From Methanobacterium spitsbergense (lineage in GTDB: Archaea; Methanobacteriota; Methanobacteria; Methanobacteriales; Methanobacteriaceae), in assembly GCF_019931065.1 (NCBI RefSeq), contig NZ_JAIOUQ010000009.1, forward strand, positions 261,517 to 325,516: a stretch of 64,000 bases of DNA. The letters run 5' to 3'. Below, piece by piece: positions 18,916 to 32,646 of this stretch (the first letter of the stretch is position 1; each line of letters begins with the position of its first letter). Below the pieces are notes generated by a model. The model was not told where the DNA came from, did no database searches, and was given only the letters and a program-made list of their open reading frames with translations. The position numbers and the translations under genes are program-made.

Positions 18916-19562
18916 TGGCAAATAATTACACTAAAGAAGAATTTGTACCAAAAACCCAGTTAGGGCATTTGGTTAAAGAAGGCAAAATAACAGATATCGA
19001 TGAGATCTTTGAGAAAGGCCTTCCAATAATGGAACTGGGAATAGTAGACACACTACTACCCGACCTTGAAGAAGAGGTCATGGATGTAAACCTTGTTCAG
19101 AGAATGCATAAGTCTGGTCGTAAAGTTAACTTCAGAGTTATTGTAGCTGTTGGAAATAAAAATGGTTACGTAGGACTTGGACAGGGAAAAGCCAAAGAGG
19201 TAGGACCTGCAATAAGAAAAGCAGTAGACAATGCTAAATTTAACATTATAAAAGTTAGAAGAGGCTGCGGTGACTGGGGATGTGTCTGTGGTAGGGAACA
19301 CACAGTACCATTCAAAATTGAAGGTAAAAAAGGAAGTGTTCGTGTCACCCTAATACCAGCACCTGGTGGAGTAGGTCTAGCAATAGGAAATGTTGGAAAA
19401 ACGATCCTAGGACTAGCAGGTATAGACGATGTATGGTCCCAAACAATGGGCCAAACACAGACAACCATAAACTTTGCAGGAGCAGTTTTCGAAGCACTTA
19501 AAGAACTGAGCAAAGTAAAAGCAACTACCAGAGACCTCAAAAATCTAGGATGTATAGTATAA
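18915..19562 (+). CDS. rps5: 30S ribosomal protein uS5
   Basis: 215 residues, longer than bacterial S5 as usual in archaea. The dsRBD-like block [21 protein letters not shown] and the C-terminal [18 protein letters not shown] are present. It also has an unusual CGDWGCVCG stretch typical of archaeal and eukaryotic S2/S5 homologues. It overlaps the uL18 stop by one base. Role: decoding fidelity and mRNA entry. Confidence 0.97.
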   Translation: MANNYTKEEFVPKTQLGHLVKEGKITDIDEIFEKGLPIMELGIVDTLLPDLEEEVMDVNLVQRMHKSGRKVNFRVIVAVGNKNGYVGLGQGKAKEVGPAIRKAVDNAKFNIIKVRRGCGDWGCVCGREHTVPFKIEGKKGSVRVTLIPAPGGVGLAIGNVGKTILGLAGIDDVWSQTMGQTQTTINFAGAVFEALKELSKVKATTRDLKNLGCIV

Positions 19563-19571
19563 GGTGATAAC

Positions 19572-20027
19572 ATGATCGCAGCAGTAAGAGTGAGGGGCAG
19601 AACCGGTGTAAAGAAAGGTATACAAGACACCATGTCCATGTTAAAACTCACAAGAATCAACCACCTAGTCCTCCTACACGAAGATCCAACTTACAAAGGA
19701 ATGTTAGTGAAGGCAAAGGACTACATCACCTGGGGAGAAATTGATGAGGAAACAATTACCCAAATCATAACCAAACGTGGAAAACTCTCAGGTAATGTTA
19801 ATGTTACAGAAGAATATATTAAAGAAAACACAGATTTCTCTTCAATAGAAGAACTTGCAAAGGCTGTTGTAGCTGGAGAAGCTACTGTTGAAGATGCTGG
19901 AATAAAACCAGTTTTCAGACTACATCCTCCAAGGAAAGGATACGAAGCAACCAAACAAAGCTTTAAAGAAGGAGGAAGCCTGGGAAACAGGGGAAATATT
20001 AACGAACTTGTTGCAAAGATGATCTAA
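19572..20027 (+). CDS. rpl30: 50S ribosomal protein uL30
   Basis: 151 residues, starting behind AAGGTGATAAC. The short uL30 core ([20 protein letters not shown]) is followed by the longer archaeal C-terminal part with [17 protein letters not shown]. 9-base spacing from uS5. Confidence 0.96.
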   Translation: MIAAVRVRGRTGVKKGIQDTMSMLKLTRINHLVLLHEDPTYKGMLVKAKDYITWGEIDEETITQIITKRGKLSGNVNVTEEYIKENTDFSSIEELAKAVVAGEATVEDAGIKPVFRLHPPRKGYEATKQSFKEGGSLGNRGNINELVAKMI

Positions 20028-20144
20028 AACAAACCTTTTTAAAAGGTTTAAATCATATCTTTGTTAAAATATTTCTACAACAAATTAAATATCCCCCAAA
20101 ATTTTACCAGAAATTCTACTTACAAATATCATCAAGGTGATTTA

Positions 20145-20582
20145 ATGATAAGAAAAACAAGGAAAGTATGTAAATTGCGAGGTTCCAGAACAATGGCCGG
20201 CGGATGTTCCAAGAACAACAGAGGCGCAGGTCATAGAGGTGGAAAAGGTTTGGCCGGTGGACACAAACACCACTGGACATGGATGGTCAAGTACGATCCT
20301 AACCACTTCGGTAAATACGGTTTTAAAAGACCACAGGGAAGTGTATATGAATACAACCCTGTAAATGTTGACTATCTGGATGAAAAATGTGAAGAACTTG
20401 TTTCCAAAGGATTAGCAACTAAAGATAAGAAAAAAATAGTAATAGACGTGACTGAAATAGGTTACAACAAAGTTTTAGGGAAGGGCAGGATTAGTAAAGC
20501 ACTAACAATTAAATCCCCCCAATTTTCCAAGTCAGCTCTCAAAAAAATTGAAGAAGCTGGAGGAGAAGCAATTACCCTTTAA
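20145..20582 (+). CDS. rpl15: 50S ribosomal protein uL15
   Basis: 145 residues from the ATG at 20145 with AAGGTGATTTA upstream; the open frame extends further upstream but has no family sequence there. The Gly/Arg-rich N-terminal segment GGCSKNNRGAGHRGGKGLAGGHKH is characteristic (only part quoted elsewhere in the family). It is an assembly protein contacting many 23S domains. Confidence 0.94.
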   Translation: MIRKTRKVCKLRGSRTMAGGCSKNNRGAGHRGGKGLAGGHKHHWTWMVKYDPNHFGKYGFKRPQGSVYEYNPVNVDYLDEKCEELVSKGLATKDKKKIVIDVTEIGYNKVLGKGRISKALTIKSPQFSKSALKKIEEAGGEAITL

Positions 20583-20624
20583 TTGAAATTTTAATGTATT
20601 TCTAGGGCAAGGAGTTGAAGGTCA

Positions 20625-21964
<1,340 letters not shown>

Positions 21965-21968
<4 letters not shown>

Positions 21969-22522
21969 AATTAGTTGTAATCGCAGGGATTCCAGGATCA
22001 GGAAGCACAACAGTGCTTACAAAAGTATTAGAAGAACTTGATTATACGCATGTGAACTATGGTGATGTTATGCTAGAAATAGCAAAGAGTGACTGTCTTG
22101 TAGAAGACAGGGATTCACTCCGGAAACTTTCACCAGACCTGCAAAAGGAAGTTCAAGAAAATGCTGCACAAAGTATAAGAGAGAAGTCCGAGCAAAGTAA
22201 CATAATCGTTGACACACATTGTACCATAAAAACACCATCAGGATTTCTACCAGGACTTCCTAAATGGGTGTTAGACCAGCTGAAACCAGATATGTTTGTT
22301 CTCCTGGAAGCGGATGGCGATGAAATTCTAAAAAGACGCATCAGCGACACAACTAGAACAAGGGACTCAGAAAGACTGAAGGATATTGACATCCATCAGG
22401 AAATGAATAGGGCAGCAGCAATGGCCTATGCAGTTCTAACAGGTGCAACTGTAAAGATCATAGAAAACCACGACAACAGATTAGATGAAGCTGTTGAAGA
22501 GATGGTGAAAACATTAAAATGA
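21965..22522 (+). CDS. adkA: Archaeal adenylate kinase
   Basis: 185 residues. It interconverts ATP + AMP and 2 ADP. The P-loop GIPGSGSTTV (about 7-16) and the block HVNYGDVM mark the archaeal trimeric AdkA type, which differs from bacterial Adk. The start overlaps secY by four bases, indicating translational coupling. Confidence 0.95.
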
Positions 22523-22556
22523 TTATACACGATTATATTAAGAGAGGAATAAAAAC

Positions 22557-23138
22557 ATGGACTTTTCAATTCTTAACCAAGTATTAAATCCTATACTTAA
22601 CCCCCTTCTAACACTGGTTTCCGATCCTAACAATCCATTTTTCGGGGCAATCATAGGAGTATTTATAATAGCTACAGTAGTGGCTTTTGTTATCACAGTG
22701 GCTAACAAATTACTAGTTGACCAGGACCGTTTACAATTCCTGCAAAAGGAAATGAAAGGATTCCAACAGGATATGATGGCTGCCCAGAAATCAGGTGACC
22801 CCAAGGCAATGGCAGATATGCAGAAAAAACAGACGGAATTTATGAGTCTACAGAAGGAGATGATGTTCAACTCTTTCAAACCAATGATTGTGACATTCGT
22901 GCCAATTATCATAATATTCTACTGGATGGGTGGGAATCCACTCATAAACCAAATGTGGCTCAATTTGCCAACCTTTGCATATTATGTGTTACTGGTACCA
23001 ATATTCCATACATTCTACCATCAATCTGCTGGAGTTCCTGTAGTTGCAATTGAATGGTTGGGATGGTACATACTGTGCTCATTTGCAATGTCCCTGATAT
23101 GGAGAAAATTACTGGGACTCAAGGGAGGAGCAATGTAA
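22557..23138 (+). CDS. EMC3/TMCO1-type (DUF106) membrane insertase
   Basis: 193 residues with three membrane segments (about 25-50, 108-125, 145-180) and a cytosolic helical hairpin rich in Gln/Lys (FLQKEMKGFQQDMMAAQKSG...). This layout is that of archaeal Oxa1/YidC-superfamily proteins (DUF106, Ylp1), which insert membrane proteins. Its position directly after secY-adkA supports a role in protein biogenesis at the membrane. Confidence 0.88.
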   Translation: MDFSILNQVLNPILNPLLTLVSDPNNPFFGAIIGVFIIATVVAFVITVANKLLVDQDRLQFLQKEMKGFQQDMMAAQKSGDPKAMADMQKKQTEFMSLQKEMMFNSFKPMIVTFVPIIIIFYWMGGNPLINQMWLNLPTFAYYVLLVPIFHTFYHQSAGVPVVAIEWLGWYILCSFAMSLIWRKLLGLKGGAM

Positions 23139-23416
23139 AAAAAGTGGTTCAACCACATATTTACATTTTAAATCCAATCTTAAGTAACTAAAATAAATTT
23201 TACACAGAACTATAGTTCTACTGGAAACTTTTTAAGATATAGAATACAAGTTTTAAAAACCAGTTTTACAGAGTTAAAGATAATATCGCAAGTAAAATCA
23301 ACGATGGATATTTAATTATAATTAATAAATTATAATGAAACCAATTATTGGTTAAAACATCATGTTACTTGCTTTATAATAAATTTAAATAAATAAAAAT
23401 TTGAGGAGATGTGTGT

Positions 23417-23683
23417 ATGCCAGAAGGAAGGTACAGATCTAGATCATACAAAAGAACATTCAAAAAAACCCCTGGAGGAAAAACAGTTCTTCACTATAAG
23501 AAGAAATTACCATCCAAGCATATATGTGCTGAATGTGGTAAGCAACTTCACTCCGTTCCAAGGGGAAGACCATACCAAATAAGAAAACTATCAAAGTCAA
23601 AGAAAAGACCTAACAGGCCTTATGGTGGAAACCTCTGTTCAGAGTGTGCTCGCCAAGTCTTCAAACAAGAGGCAAGGTTGTAA
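23417..23683 (+). CDS. rpl34e: 50S ribosomal protein eL34
   Basis: 88 residues from the ATG at 23417, behind [27 protein letters not shown] is the archaeal N-terminus in shortened form; CAEC and CSEC make a zinc site. It follows a 278-base AT-rich spacer without evident genes, so it probably has its own promoter. Its stop overlaps the cmk start. Confidence 0.94.
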   Translation: MPEGRYRSRSYKRTFKKTPGGKTVLHYKKKLPSKHICAECGKQLHSVPRGRPYQIRKLSKSKKRPNRPYGGNLCSECARQVFKQEARL

Positions 23684-24213
23684 TGATCATCACCATCGGT
23701 GGTCTGGCAGGAAGCGGTACAACAACTGCTGCAAAGATACTGTCGGAAAAACTTCAAATACCCTATCTATCAGCTGGCGAAATATTTCGTCAAATGGCTG
23801 TTGAAAAAGGTATGGATATAATGGAGTTTGGTAAATTCGCCGAAGGTAACGATGAAATCGACCTTGAAATCGACAGAAGACAGGCCCAGTTAGCCAAAGA
23901 ATATACAGATTTAATTGTTGAGGGTAGACTTTCAGCGCACTTCGTTGAAGCAGACCTTAAAATATGGTTTGTAGCACCCGAAGATATTCGAACAGAACGA
24001 ATATGTATGAGGGAAGGCAAAACCAGAGAAACTGTAAAAAAAGAGATTATTACAAGAGGAGAAAGCGAAGCCACCCGTTATCAAGAGATACACGGAATCG
24101 ATATTGGAAATATGGAAGTTTATGACATTGTTATAAACAGTCACAGTTTCAAGCCCGAAGGCATAGCAGAGATTATATTAAAAGTAACTGAGGTGATTTC
24201 ATGCCAGCAATAG
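23683..24213 (+). CDS. cmk: Cytidylate kinase
   Basis: 176 residues from the ATG at 23683 overlapping the eL34 stop. It phosphorylates CMP/dCMP. The P-loop GGLAGSGTTTAAK (about 6-18) and GEIFRQMA with IVEGRLSAHF are typical of archaeal Cmk. The 3' end overlaps eL14 by 13 bases. Confidence 0.95.
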   Translation: MIITIGGLAGSGTTTAAKILSEKLQIPYLSAGEIFRQMAVEKGMDIMEFGKFAEGNDEIDLEIDRRQAQLAKEYTDLIVEGRLSAHFVEADLKIWFVAPEDIRTERICMREGKTRETVKKEIITRGESEATRYQEIHGIDIGNMEVYDIVINSHSFKPEGIAEIILKVTEVISCQQ

Positions 24214-24431
24214 AAGTAGGAAGAATATGTGTTAAAATAGCAGGAAGGGAAGCAGGCGAGAAATGTGTTATCGTTGAAGTCATAGATGACAAATTTGTTG
24301 AAGTAGTTGGAACAGCAATGAAAAACAGAAAATGCAACATAAAACATCTCGAACCAGTTGACCAGACAATAGAAATAAAATCCGATGATGTTGAAGCAAT
24401 AAAAAAAGAACTTGAAGCAGCAATAGCTTAA
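24201..24431 (+). CDS. rpl14e: 50S ribosomal protein eL14
   Basis: 76 residues, the compact archaeal form. The KOW-like block EVGRICVKIAGREAGEKCVIVEVIDD opens the protein (only its family pattern is used). The start lies inside the cmk 3' end behind GAGGTGATTTC, indicating coupled translation. Confidence 0.94.
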   Translation: MPAIEVGRICVKIAGREAGEKCVIVEVIDDKFVEVVGTAMKNRKCNIKHLEPVDQTIEIKSDDVEAIKKELEAAIA

Positions 24432-24533
24432 GTTTATACGACGTTGTAAAACATAGGGTTTCAAAATATAGTCAACCCCAAACAAATATTAGATAAAAAA
24501 AATAAATTGCAACGTCTTTAACAGGTCATTTTA

Positions 24534-25496
24534 ATGGCAGAACTTCTCATAAAAGCCGAAGGTGAAACAGATCCATATTTTGGATCTAAACCCGACGAGC
24601 GACCAATAAAAGAACACATCTCCAACGGAGTTGTGAATCTAGATAAAACAATGGGCCCAACCTCCCATGAGATTGACTCATGGGTAAAAAGGATTCTTCA
24701 CGTAGAGAAAACAGGCCACGGTGGAACACTCGACCCTAGAGTCACAGGTGTACTTCCCATAGGAATAAACAAAGCAACACGTGTTATCCAGATGCTTTTA
24801 GGCGCTCCTAAGGAATATGTATGCCTTATGAGGCTTCATGAGGAAATCAGTGAACAGAGAATTCGGGATATTCTCCAGGAATTTACAGGGAAAATATTCC
24901 AGACACCACCCCTCAAATCCGCTGTAAAGCGTGAGTTAAGGGTTCGAACAATATACAATATTGACATCATAGAAATTGATGGACAGGATGTTCTCTTCCT
25001 TATAAATTGCGAAGGAGGAACCTACATCAGAAAGTACTGTCATGATATTGGAGAAGCACTTGGAATTGGTGCCCACATGGCAGAACTCAGAAGAACTAAG
25101 TCAGGACCATTCACTGAAGACGAAACACTTAAAACACTTCAAGATCTAACAGATGCTTACTATTACCTAACTGTAGAAAATGACGAAACTCAAATCAGAG
25201 AATGCATACTTCCAATGGAAGCAGCAGTCACACATCTCAAACAGGTTATAGTAAGGGATTCAGCTGTGGATGCCATATGCCATGGTGCAGATCTTGCTTC
25301 AGGAGGAATTCTGAAACTTTCCCCTAACATTGATAAAGGAGAAACTGTTAGAGTACTCACACTTAAAGGTGAACTCGTTGCAGCAGGTGAAACTGTTGAA
25401 AATTCAGCAGGGATCTTGAAATCAAATAAGGGAATAATGGTAAATATAAAAAAGGTATTTATGGAACCTGAAACATATCCAAAGATGTGGAAGTAA
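24534..25496 (+). CDS. cbf5: tRNA/rRNA pseudouridine synthase Cbf5 (H/ACA RNP catalytic subunit)
   Basis: 320 residues. It isomerises uridine guided by H/ACA RNAs and also makes tRNA U55. The catalytic block GHGGTLDPRVTGVLP holds the essential Asp (about residue 65). A C-terminal PUA domain begins near residue 240 (KQVIVRDSAVDAICHGADLASGG). It is the last gene before tRNA-Ser. Confidence 0.96.
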   Translation: MAELLIKAEGETDPYFGSKPDERPIKEHISNGVVNLDKTMGPTSHEIDSWVKRILHVEKTGHGGTLDPRVTGVLPIGINKATRVIQMLLGAPKEYVCLMRLHEEISEQRIRDILQEFTGKIFQTPPLKSAVKRELRVRTIYNIDIIEIDGQDVLFLINCEGGTYIRKYCHDIGEALGIGAHMAELRRTKSGPFTEDETLKTLQDLTDAYYYLTVENDETQIRECILPMEAAVTHLKQVIVRDSAVDAICHGADLASGGILKLSPNIDKGETVRVLTLKGELVAAGETVENSAGILKSNKGIMVNIKKVFMEPETYPKMWK

Positions 25497-25729
25497 AAAT
25501 TCTGTTCTTTAAACATTAACTTCCAGAAATTTACACCGTAGAACCTCTAAAATAACATTAGGGGCGAGGCCAAAAGACACATTAATATATACTTTAAACC
25601 CTGTACTGGATTTAAATAAAAATATTAAAAATTTAAAAACCAGTAAGGACTGTGAAGTGTGAATGATAAATAGTATTTTCTATTTGTCTGTGCTGTACGG
25701 TTGAAATTGAAGGGTTTAAAGACGGTTTT

Positions 25730-25822
<93 letters not shown>

Positions 25823-25994
25823 CAGATATTTTAGAAGTAAAAACGATCATAGATCTGGATGAAAAAAAATATCAAAAATTTTCATAATCTCTTGAGATAT
25901 ATGGAAATAATGAATTTTTTGGAGGATCATAATCAAAAAAATTTTTTACTAAACTAAGATTACAAAATTGTACACGAAGAGTGGAGGTTAATTT

Positions 25995-26453
25995 ATGGAA
26001 GAGGAATTTAAACACATGGTCCGTATCTCCCGTAGGGATGTAGACGGTAAAAAAACAATTGAAAACGCTCTTGCAGATATCAAAGGTATTGGAAGGGCAT
26101 TATCACGGGCACTGTGCACAGTTGCTGGATTTGATGCAACAATGCAAATAGGATACCTGCCAGATAAAGATGTTCTGGTTCTTGAAGAGGCTGTTAAAGC
26201 ACCTCAAAAATTTGATTTACCAGAATGGATGTTAAACAGGCGTAACGATTATGAAACTGGTGAAACAGTCCACCTAATAGAATCTGACCTTACAATGAGG
26301 TTAAGGGACGACTTAAACAGAATGAAGAAAACCAGAAGCTACAAGGGTAGAAGACATGAGGTAGGACTCCCAGTCAGGGGTCAGAGAACCAAGTCAACCT
26401 TCAGGAAAGGTAAATCTGTTGGAGTTAGAAGGAGAAGAGGAAGACCACAGTAA
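25995..26453 (+). CDS. rps13: 30S ribosomal protein uS13
   Basis: 152 residues. [20 protein letters not shown] and [20 protein letters not shown] are the archaeal family blocks. It contacts the P-site tRNA and uS19 at the head of the small subunit. It begins the alpha-type segment after a 176-base spacer. GAGTGGAGG lies upstream. Confidence 0.96.
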   Translation: MEEEFKHMVRISRRDVDGKKTIENALADIKGIGRALSRALCTVAGFDATMQIGYLPDKDVLVLEEAVKAPQKFDLPEWMLNRRNDYETGETVHLIESDLTMRLRDDLNRMKKTRSYKGRRHEVGLPVRGQRTKSTFRKGKSVGVRRRRGRPQ

Positions 26454-26465
26454 GGAGGTTATGAT

Positions 26466-27002
26466 ATGGGACATCCAAGAAAGGCAAGAAAGCAATATGA
26501 TACACCATCACACCCATGGAACGCAGCTCGTATAAAAGCAGAAAACAAGCTAGTTGTTAAATATGGGCTCAGAACTAAAAAAGAAGTTTGGAAAGCTGAG
26601 ACTACCATTAAAAGGTACAGAAGAGATGCAAGGTTCTTACTCGGTATGGATACAGAACATGCTGAACTTGAAAAGGCACAGCTCTTAAACCATATAAAAA
26701 GACTCGGTATGCTCAAGGCAAATGCAAAACTCGAAGACATACTCGATTTAACAGTTGAAGATGTACTTAGAAGAAGACTGGAAACAGTTGTACACAACCT
26801 TGGACTTGCAAACACAGCCAAACAGGCAAGGATCTTCATTGTACACGGACACATAGCAATGAACGGCAGAAAAATAAATGCACCAGGCTACATGGTCAAA
26901 ACAGGCGAGGAACAAACCATAGGATTTTATCCGGGTTCCCCAATGGAAAAGATCATGAAGGAAGCAACCAAGCCAGCAGCTGCAGAAGAAAAAAATGAGT
27001 AA
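26466..27002 (+). CDS. rps4: 30S ribosomal protein uS4
   Basis: 178 residues. A primary 16S-binding protein with the S4 RNA-binding domain at about 104-165 ([39 protein letters not shown]). AAGGAGG precedes the ATG. It is 12 bases downstream of uS13. Confidence 0.97.
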   Translation: MGHPRKARKQYDTPSHPWNAARIKAENKLVVKYGLRTKKEVWKAETTIKRYRRDARFLLGMDTEHAELEKAQLLNHIKRLGMLKANAKLEDILDLTVEDVLRRRLETVVHNLGLANTAKQARIFIVHGHIAMNGRKINAPGYMVKTGEEQTIGFYPGSPMEKIMKEATKPAAAEEKNE

Positions 27003-27027
27003 TATTAATAAAAATAAGGTGATATAA

Positions 27028-27420
27028 ATGGCAGAAAAAGAGAAATGGGGCGTAGCTAACGTTTACTCATCCTTCAACAACACCATAATTACTGTAACAG
27101 ATATCACAGGTGCAGAGACCATTACCCAGTGGTCTGGTGGAAAGGTTGTTCGTGCAGACAGGCAGGAATCATCACCATTTGCAGCTATGGAAGCTGCAAC
27201 ACGTGCTGCTGAAGATGTTAAGGAAAAGGGAATAATAGGACTTCATATAAAAGTAAGAGCTCCTGGTGGAAATGGACCAAGAACTCCAGGACCCGGTGCA
27301 CAAGCCACAATAAGGGCACTTGCAAGGGCAGGAATAAGAATAGGTAAAATTGAAGATGTAACCCCAATACCACACGACGGTACAGGCAGACCTGGAGGTA
27401 AGAGGGGCAGAAGGGTTTAA
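27028..27420 (+). CDS. rps11: 30S ribosomal protein uS11
   Basis: 130 residues behind [30 protein letters not shown] and the C-terminal [20 protein letters not shown] are invariant family blocks. It binds the platform near the mRNA exit. Confidence 0.98.
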   Translation: MAEKEKWGVANVYSSFNNTIITVTDITGAETITQWSGGKVVRADRQESSPFAAMEAATRAAEDVKEKGIIGLHIKVRAPGGNGPRTPGPGAQATIRALARAGIRIGKIEDVTPIPHDGTGRPGGKRGRRV

Positions 27421-27440
27421 AAGCGTGAAGAGTGTCTAAA

Positions 27441-28229
27441 ATGGAAATAGATATCAAAAAAAAGGATGAGAACTTTCTGTTGTTTTCAATAGAAGGGGTC
27501 AACGATGCCTTTATAAATGCCATAAGAAGGATATCCACAGTGGAAGTCCCAACAATGGCAGTTGAAACGGTGGAGATCTTAAAAAACGACGCCAAAATAT
27601 TTGACGAAGCCCTGGCACATAGACTGGGACTAGTACCACTAACAACAGACATAGAATCAATGATACTGGCATCAGAATGTGATTGTGAGGAAACATGCCC
27701 AAGATGCAGTGTATCACTCCTTCTAAAGGAAAAAGGTCCTAAAACAGTATATTCTGGAGATCTAAAATCCCAGGATCCTCAAGTAGTACCTTACAATGAT
27801 ACAATACCACTACTCAAACTCAAAGAAGGAGAAGAAGTAGAGCTAATAGCAATTGCTAAACTTGGACAAGGACTCGAGCATGCTAAATGGGAGCCAACAA
27901 CAGCCTGTGCATACAAATATTATCCACAGATAACCATAGATACCGAAACATGTGAGGAATGTGGATTGTGTGCAAAAGAATGCCCAAGGGGAGTATATGA
28001 ATTTGATGAAAAGAAAAACCTTGTTAAAGTGGTTGATCTTGAAAACTGTTCAATGTGCAAAACTTGTGTAAGAGGATGCACAACAAATTCAATAACTGTT
28101 GAAGGCCAGGAAGGCAAATACATTTTCAGAATCGAAACCGATGGATCACTATCTCCAGAAGAAGTTCTAAAAAGAGCTTGCGACATCCTATCTGATAAAT
28201 CTGAGAAGATCATAGAATTTTGTAAATAA
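27441..28229 (+). CDS. rpoD: DNA-directed RNA polymerase subunit D with two [4Fe-4S] motifs
   Basis: 262 residues from ATG 27441 (a GTG at 27432 is an alternative). It is the archaeal counterpart of bacterial alpha / eukaryotic Rpb3 and assembles with subunit L. The N-terminal assembly part contains [19 protein letters not shown] ferredoxin-like insertion around residues 168-222 holds [12 protein letters not shown] and [11 protein letters not shown], eight cysteines for two iron-sulfur clusters, plus an extra [10 protein letters not shown] motif near residue 80. Retention of both clusters is common in methanogens and may link polymerase assembly to redox state (hypothesis in the field). Confidence 0.96.
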   Translation: MEIDIKKKDENFLLFSIEGVNDAFINAIRRISTVEVPTMAVETVEILKNDAKIFDEALAHRLGLVPLTTDIESMILASECDCEETCPRCSVSLLLKEKGPKTVYSGDLKSQDPQVVPYNDTIPLLKLKEGEEVELIAIAKLGQGLEHAKWEPTTACAYKYYPQITIDTETCEECGLCAKECPRGVYEFDEKKNLVKVVDLENCSMCKTCVRGCTTNSITVEGQEGKYIFRIETDGSLSPEEVLKRACDILSDKSEKIIEFCK

Positions 28230-28243
28230 GGAGGAATTTAAGG

Positions 28244-28606
28244 ATGGTGAAACTTACAAAGACAAACCCCAATCTGAAGAAGATTGTGGTGACTCTTAAA
28301 GAAAAATCATATTCAGAAGACGCTGCAATATGGAAGGACATTGCAAAAAGACTTGAAAGACCAACAAGAAAAACTGCAGAAGTCAACATATCCGATATAA
28401 ACAGGTACACATCTCCTGATGAAGTAATACTCGTGCCAGGAAAAGTTTTAGGAAACGGAAGCCTTGACCACAAGGTGAAAGTTGCAGCCATGGGCTTCTC
28501 AAAGAGTGCCGAGGAAAAAATTGCAACAGCAGGAGGAGAATGTATGAACATTCTTGAGGCTGTTGAAAAAAATCCTAAGGGAAGCGGAATAAGGATAATA
28601 GAATAA
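28244..28606 (+). CDS. rpl18e: 50S ribosomal protein eL18
   Basis: 120 residues behind AAGGAGG. The pattern [20 protein letters not shown] and [20 protein letters not shown] are L18e signatures (related to bacterial L15). It lies between rpoD and uL13 as in other euryarchaea. Confidence 0.95.
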   Translation: MVKLTKTNPNLKKIVVTLKEKSYSEDAAIWKDIAKRLERPTRKTAEVNISDINRYTSPDEVILVPGKVLGNGSLDHKVKVAAMGFSKSAEEKIATAGGECMNILEAVEKNPKGSGIRIIE

Positions 28607-28620
28607 AGAAGGTGTAGTAT

Positions 28621-29043
28621 ATGATCATAGACGGAGAAGGACTCGTACTGGGAAGACTTGCAAGTAAAATCAGCAAGATCATACTCGCAGGTGAGAGTGT
28701 AACTGTTTTAAACGCTGAAAAAATAATGATTTCTGGTGGCAGGGATTGGGCTTACCATAAATATAAACAGAGAATAGACAGGGCTAGCATATCCAACCCA
28801 AGAGATATGGGACCAAAATACCCTAGAAGACCAGATGATATTTTCAGGAGAACTGTAAGAGGAATGATACCTTACAAAAAATCCCATGGAAGAGAAGCAT
28901 TCAAGTTACTAAAGGTATATGTTGGAGTTCCAACGGAATTTGAATCTGCAGAACTAACAAGGATTCCTGAAGCAGAACCAAAGAACATAACCAAGAGCAT
29001 TGAACTTGGAACAGTATCAACATTACTTGGATCTAAATTTTAA
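28621..29043 (+). CDS. rpl13: 50S ribosomal protein uL13
   Basis: 140 residues. [21 protein letters not shown] opens the protein, and [20 protein letters not shown] is the central block (family patterns). In eukaryotes the homologue also regulates translation; here it is purely ribosomal as far as seen. GAAGGTG lies upstream. Confidence 0.95.
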   Translation: MIIDGEGLVLGRLASKISKIILAGESVTVLNAEKIMISGGRDWAYHKYKQRIDRASISNPRDMGPKYPRRPDDIFRRTVRGMIPYKKSHGREAFKLLKVYVGVPTEFESAELTRIPEAEPKNITKSIELGTVSTLLGSKF

Positions 29044-29061
29044 GGATAAAAAGGTGTAATG

Positions 29062-29463
29062 ATGAAGAAGGTAATACACACAAGTGGAAAAAGGAAAACT
29101 GCCATAGCAAGGGGCAGATTCAGGACAGGCAAAGGCCGTGTCAGGATCAACAAAAGTCCAGTTGAACTATACGATCCAGAACTTGCAAGACTAAAAATAA
29201 AAGAACCATTAACACTCGCAGGCGACCTCTTAAATGACGTTGATATAGACGTACGGGTTGCAGGTGGAGGAGTTATGGGACAGGCTGAGGCGGCCAGAAT
29301 GGTAATAGCCAAAGGACTTGTACAATGGACCAGCGACATGGAACTTAAAGAAAAATATAACCAGTACGACAGAACCATGCTGGTTGGAGATCCGCGCCGT
29401 TCCGAACCTAAAAAATATGGTGGTCCCGGAGCAAGAGCAAGGAAACAAAAGAGTTACAGGTAA
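29062..29463 (+). CDS. rps9: 30S ribosomal protein uS9
   Basis: 133 residues from the second of two adjacent ATGs, 5 bases after AAGGTG. The N-terminal [15 protein letters not shown] and the C-terminal tail [13 protein letters not shown], whose terminal Arg contacts P-site tRNA, are intact. Confidence 0.96.
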   Translation: MKKVIHTSGKRKTAIARGRFRTGKGRVRINKSPVELYDPELARLKIKEPLTLAGDLLNDVDIDVRVAGGGVMGQAEAARMVIAKGLVQWTSDMELKEKYNQYDRTMLVGDPRRSEPKKYGGPGARARKQKSYR

Positions 29464-29474
29464 GCTGATTCAAA

Positions 29475-29642
29475 ATGATCCCTGTAAGATGTTTAAGCTG
29501 CGGTAAAGTGGTATCTGCATACTTTGAAGACTACCAAAAAAGAACCGAAGAAGGGGAAGACCCTAAGAAAGTTTTAGATGAACTTGGAATCTCAAGGTAC
29601 TGTTGCAGAAGAATGTTCATAGCACATGTAGAGGTATGGTAA
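29475..29642 (+). CDS. rpoN: DNA-directed RNA polymerase subunit N
   Basis: 55 residues. It is the counterpart of eukaryotic Rpb10. It has the zinc motif CLSCGK at residues 6-11 and the adjacent CC pair (43-44, RYCCRRM), plus the block GKVVSAYFEDYQKR. It starts 11 bases after uS9. It is too short for many gene finders but is unambiguous. Confidence 0.95.
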   Translation: MIPVRCLSCGKVVSAYFEDYQKRTEEGEDPKKVLDELGISRYCCRRMFIAHVEVW

Positions 29643-29655
29643 AAAATTTATCATA

Positions 29656-29886
<231 letters not shown>

Positions 29887-29940
29887 CTACACTTTCATTT
29901 CTATGACAAAAAAAAAATAATTTAATAGGGAGAAGATATT

Positions 29941-30129
29941 ATGGCTGCTAAAAAACTCACAAGGTTTGAAAGAGCAAGAATAATAGGTGCAAGAGCATTA
30001 CAATTATCTATGGGTGCAGATCCACAGGTAGATGTATCCCAAGCAGATTCTATTGATCCAATAGACATTGCCTTGCTTGAACTTAAAAAGAATAAATTAC
30101 CACTAGATGTCAGAAGAAAAACTGTTTAA
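29941..30129 (+). CDS. rpoK: DNA-directed RNA polymerase subunit K
   Basis: 62 residues. It is the counterpart of bacterial omega and eukaryotic Rpb6. [21 protein letters not shown] is the family block (pattern). The C-terminus [10 protein letters not shown] is typical. GGGAGAAG precedes the ATG. It lies 54 bases after tRNA-Pro. Confidence 0.95.
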   Translation: MAAKKLTRFERARIIGARALQLSMGADPQVDVSQADSIDPIDIALLELKKNKLPLDVRRKTV

Positions 30130-30259
30130 TTTCTATTTAAATGAAATCCAAGTTTTTCTATGATTCTCGAGGAAAAATAAATTTATTTAATTAAATTATT
30201 CAAATTTAATAACCAAAACAACCTAAATAACCACTATTTTTTTAGAAAGAGGTGTTTTT

Positions 30260-31516
<1,257 letters not shown>

Positions 31517-31666
31517 GCTAAAAAAAAACCAAACATCCTTGTAACTATTGTACAGGATATTATGTTGTGGATTAAAAATAAAAACAATTGAAAAATAGCA
31601 TTGATAATCTATGCAAGCTAATTCATCCATGTGATGAACAAAAAAAATGTATTGGAGATAAAAAAT

Positions 31667-31861
31667 ATGGTTAAAATAACAATAGACCACGATAAATGTG
31701 AAGGAGCAGACTGCGCAGAATGCATAGATGTCTGCCCAATGGAAGTTCTCATACTTGATGGGGAAAAAGTTGTAATACAGAACAAAGAAGAATGCAGTCT
31801 ATGTGAAGTATGCATGGATGTCTGCCCAAACGAAGCAGTTGTAGTTGAAGATGATGATTAA
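31667..31861 (+). CDS. Two-[4Fe-4S] ferredoxin
   Basis: 64 residues from the ATG at 31667, 8 bases after GGAGA; earlier in-frame starts lack a site. Cluster motifs are CEGADCAECIDVCP (C-x4-C-x2-C-x3-CP, a two-residue insertion over the classical spacing) and CSLCEVCMDVCP (classical). The C-terminus is very acidic (VVVEDDD). It is an electron carrier whose partner is not visible; it sits between enolase and uS2. Confidence 0.92.
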   Translation: MVKITIDHDKCEGADCAECIDVCPMEVLILDGEKVVIQNKEECSLCEVCMDVCPNEAVVVEDDD

Positions 31862-31934
31862 ATTCATATTCTAAAAATACAACAAAAAAAAAATTTTACA
31901 AATAAATTTAAATATCAAATATGAGGGTGATAAG

Positions 31935-32531
31935 TTGTCAGAACTATTAATTCCATTGGACAAATATTTAGCAGCAGGTTTACACATTGGTACACAGCAA
32001 AAAACTAAGGATATGGAGCGCTATATATACAGAGTAAGGGCAGATGGTCTTTACGTACTTGACGTTAGAAAAACTAACGACAGAATAGTGGCTGCAGGAA
32101 AATTCCTTTCAAAATATGACGCAGATGATATACTGGTTGTATCAACCAGACAATATGGACAGGCACCAGTTAAAAAATTCGGCCAGATCACAGGAGCAAA
32201 AACAATACCTGGAAGATTCATACCTGGAACATTAACCAATCCAAATTATGCTAAATTCATAGAACCTAAAGTACTGGTTGTAACAGATCCAAGATCAGAT
32301 TCACAGGCAATAATTGAAGCAAGACAGATAGGAATTCCTGTAGTGGCATTATGCGATACAGAAAACCTTCTTGGAAATGTGGATATTGTTGTACCAGTAA
32401 ATAACAAGGGAAGAAAAGCAATAGCATTAGTCTACTGGTTATTAGCCAGACAAACACTCAGAGGAAGAGGAGACTTAGCAGAAGACAAAGATCTAGATAT
32501 TCCTCCAACAGACTTCGAACTGAAGATGTAA
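31935..32531 (+). CDS. rps2: 30S ribosomal protein uS2
   Basis: 198 residues, TTG start behind [31 protein letters not shown] and [11 protein letters not shown] are archaeal uS2 (Sa) blocks in pattern. It ends the translation-gene cluster. Confidence 0.96.
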   Translation: MSELLIPLDKYLAAGLHIGTQQKTKDMERYIYRVRADGLYVLDVRKTNDRIVAAGKFLSKYDADDILVVSTRQYGQAPVKKFGQITGAKTIPGRFIPGTLTNPNYAKFIEPKVLVVTDPRSDSQAIIEARQIGIPVVALCDTENLLGNVDIVVPVNNKGRKAIALVYWLLARQTLRGRGDLAEDKDLDIPPTDFELKM

Positions 32532-32646
32532 AATAGATAGATTAATGAAATTAAGCCGTGCAAAGGAACTATAATACCCGCATTAATGAAAATTTTGTTT
32601 AACTCAAAAATAATTTGTTTTACATAAAAAAAGTAGAGGTGGTTTT

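Noticed and set aside
23139..23416. Possible gene or RNA in the 278-base spacer before eL34
   Set aside because: Only AT-rich sequence and a GTGGTT-C-AACCAC palindrome without loop were seen; no frame or cloverleaf is supported.
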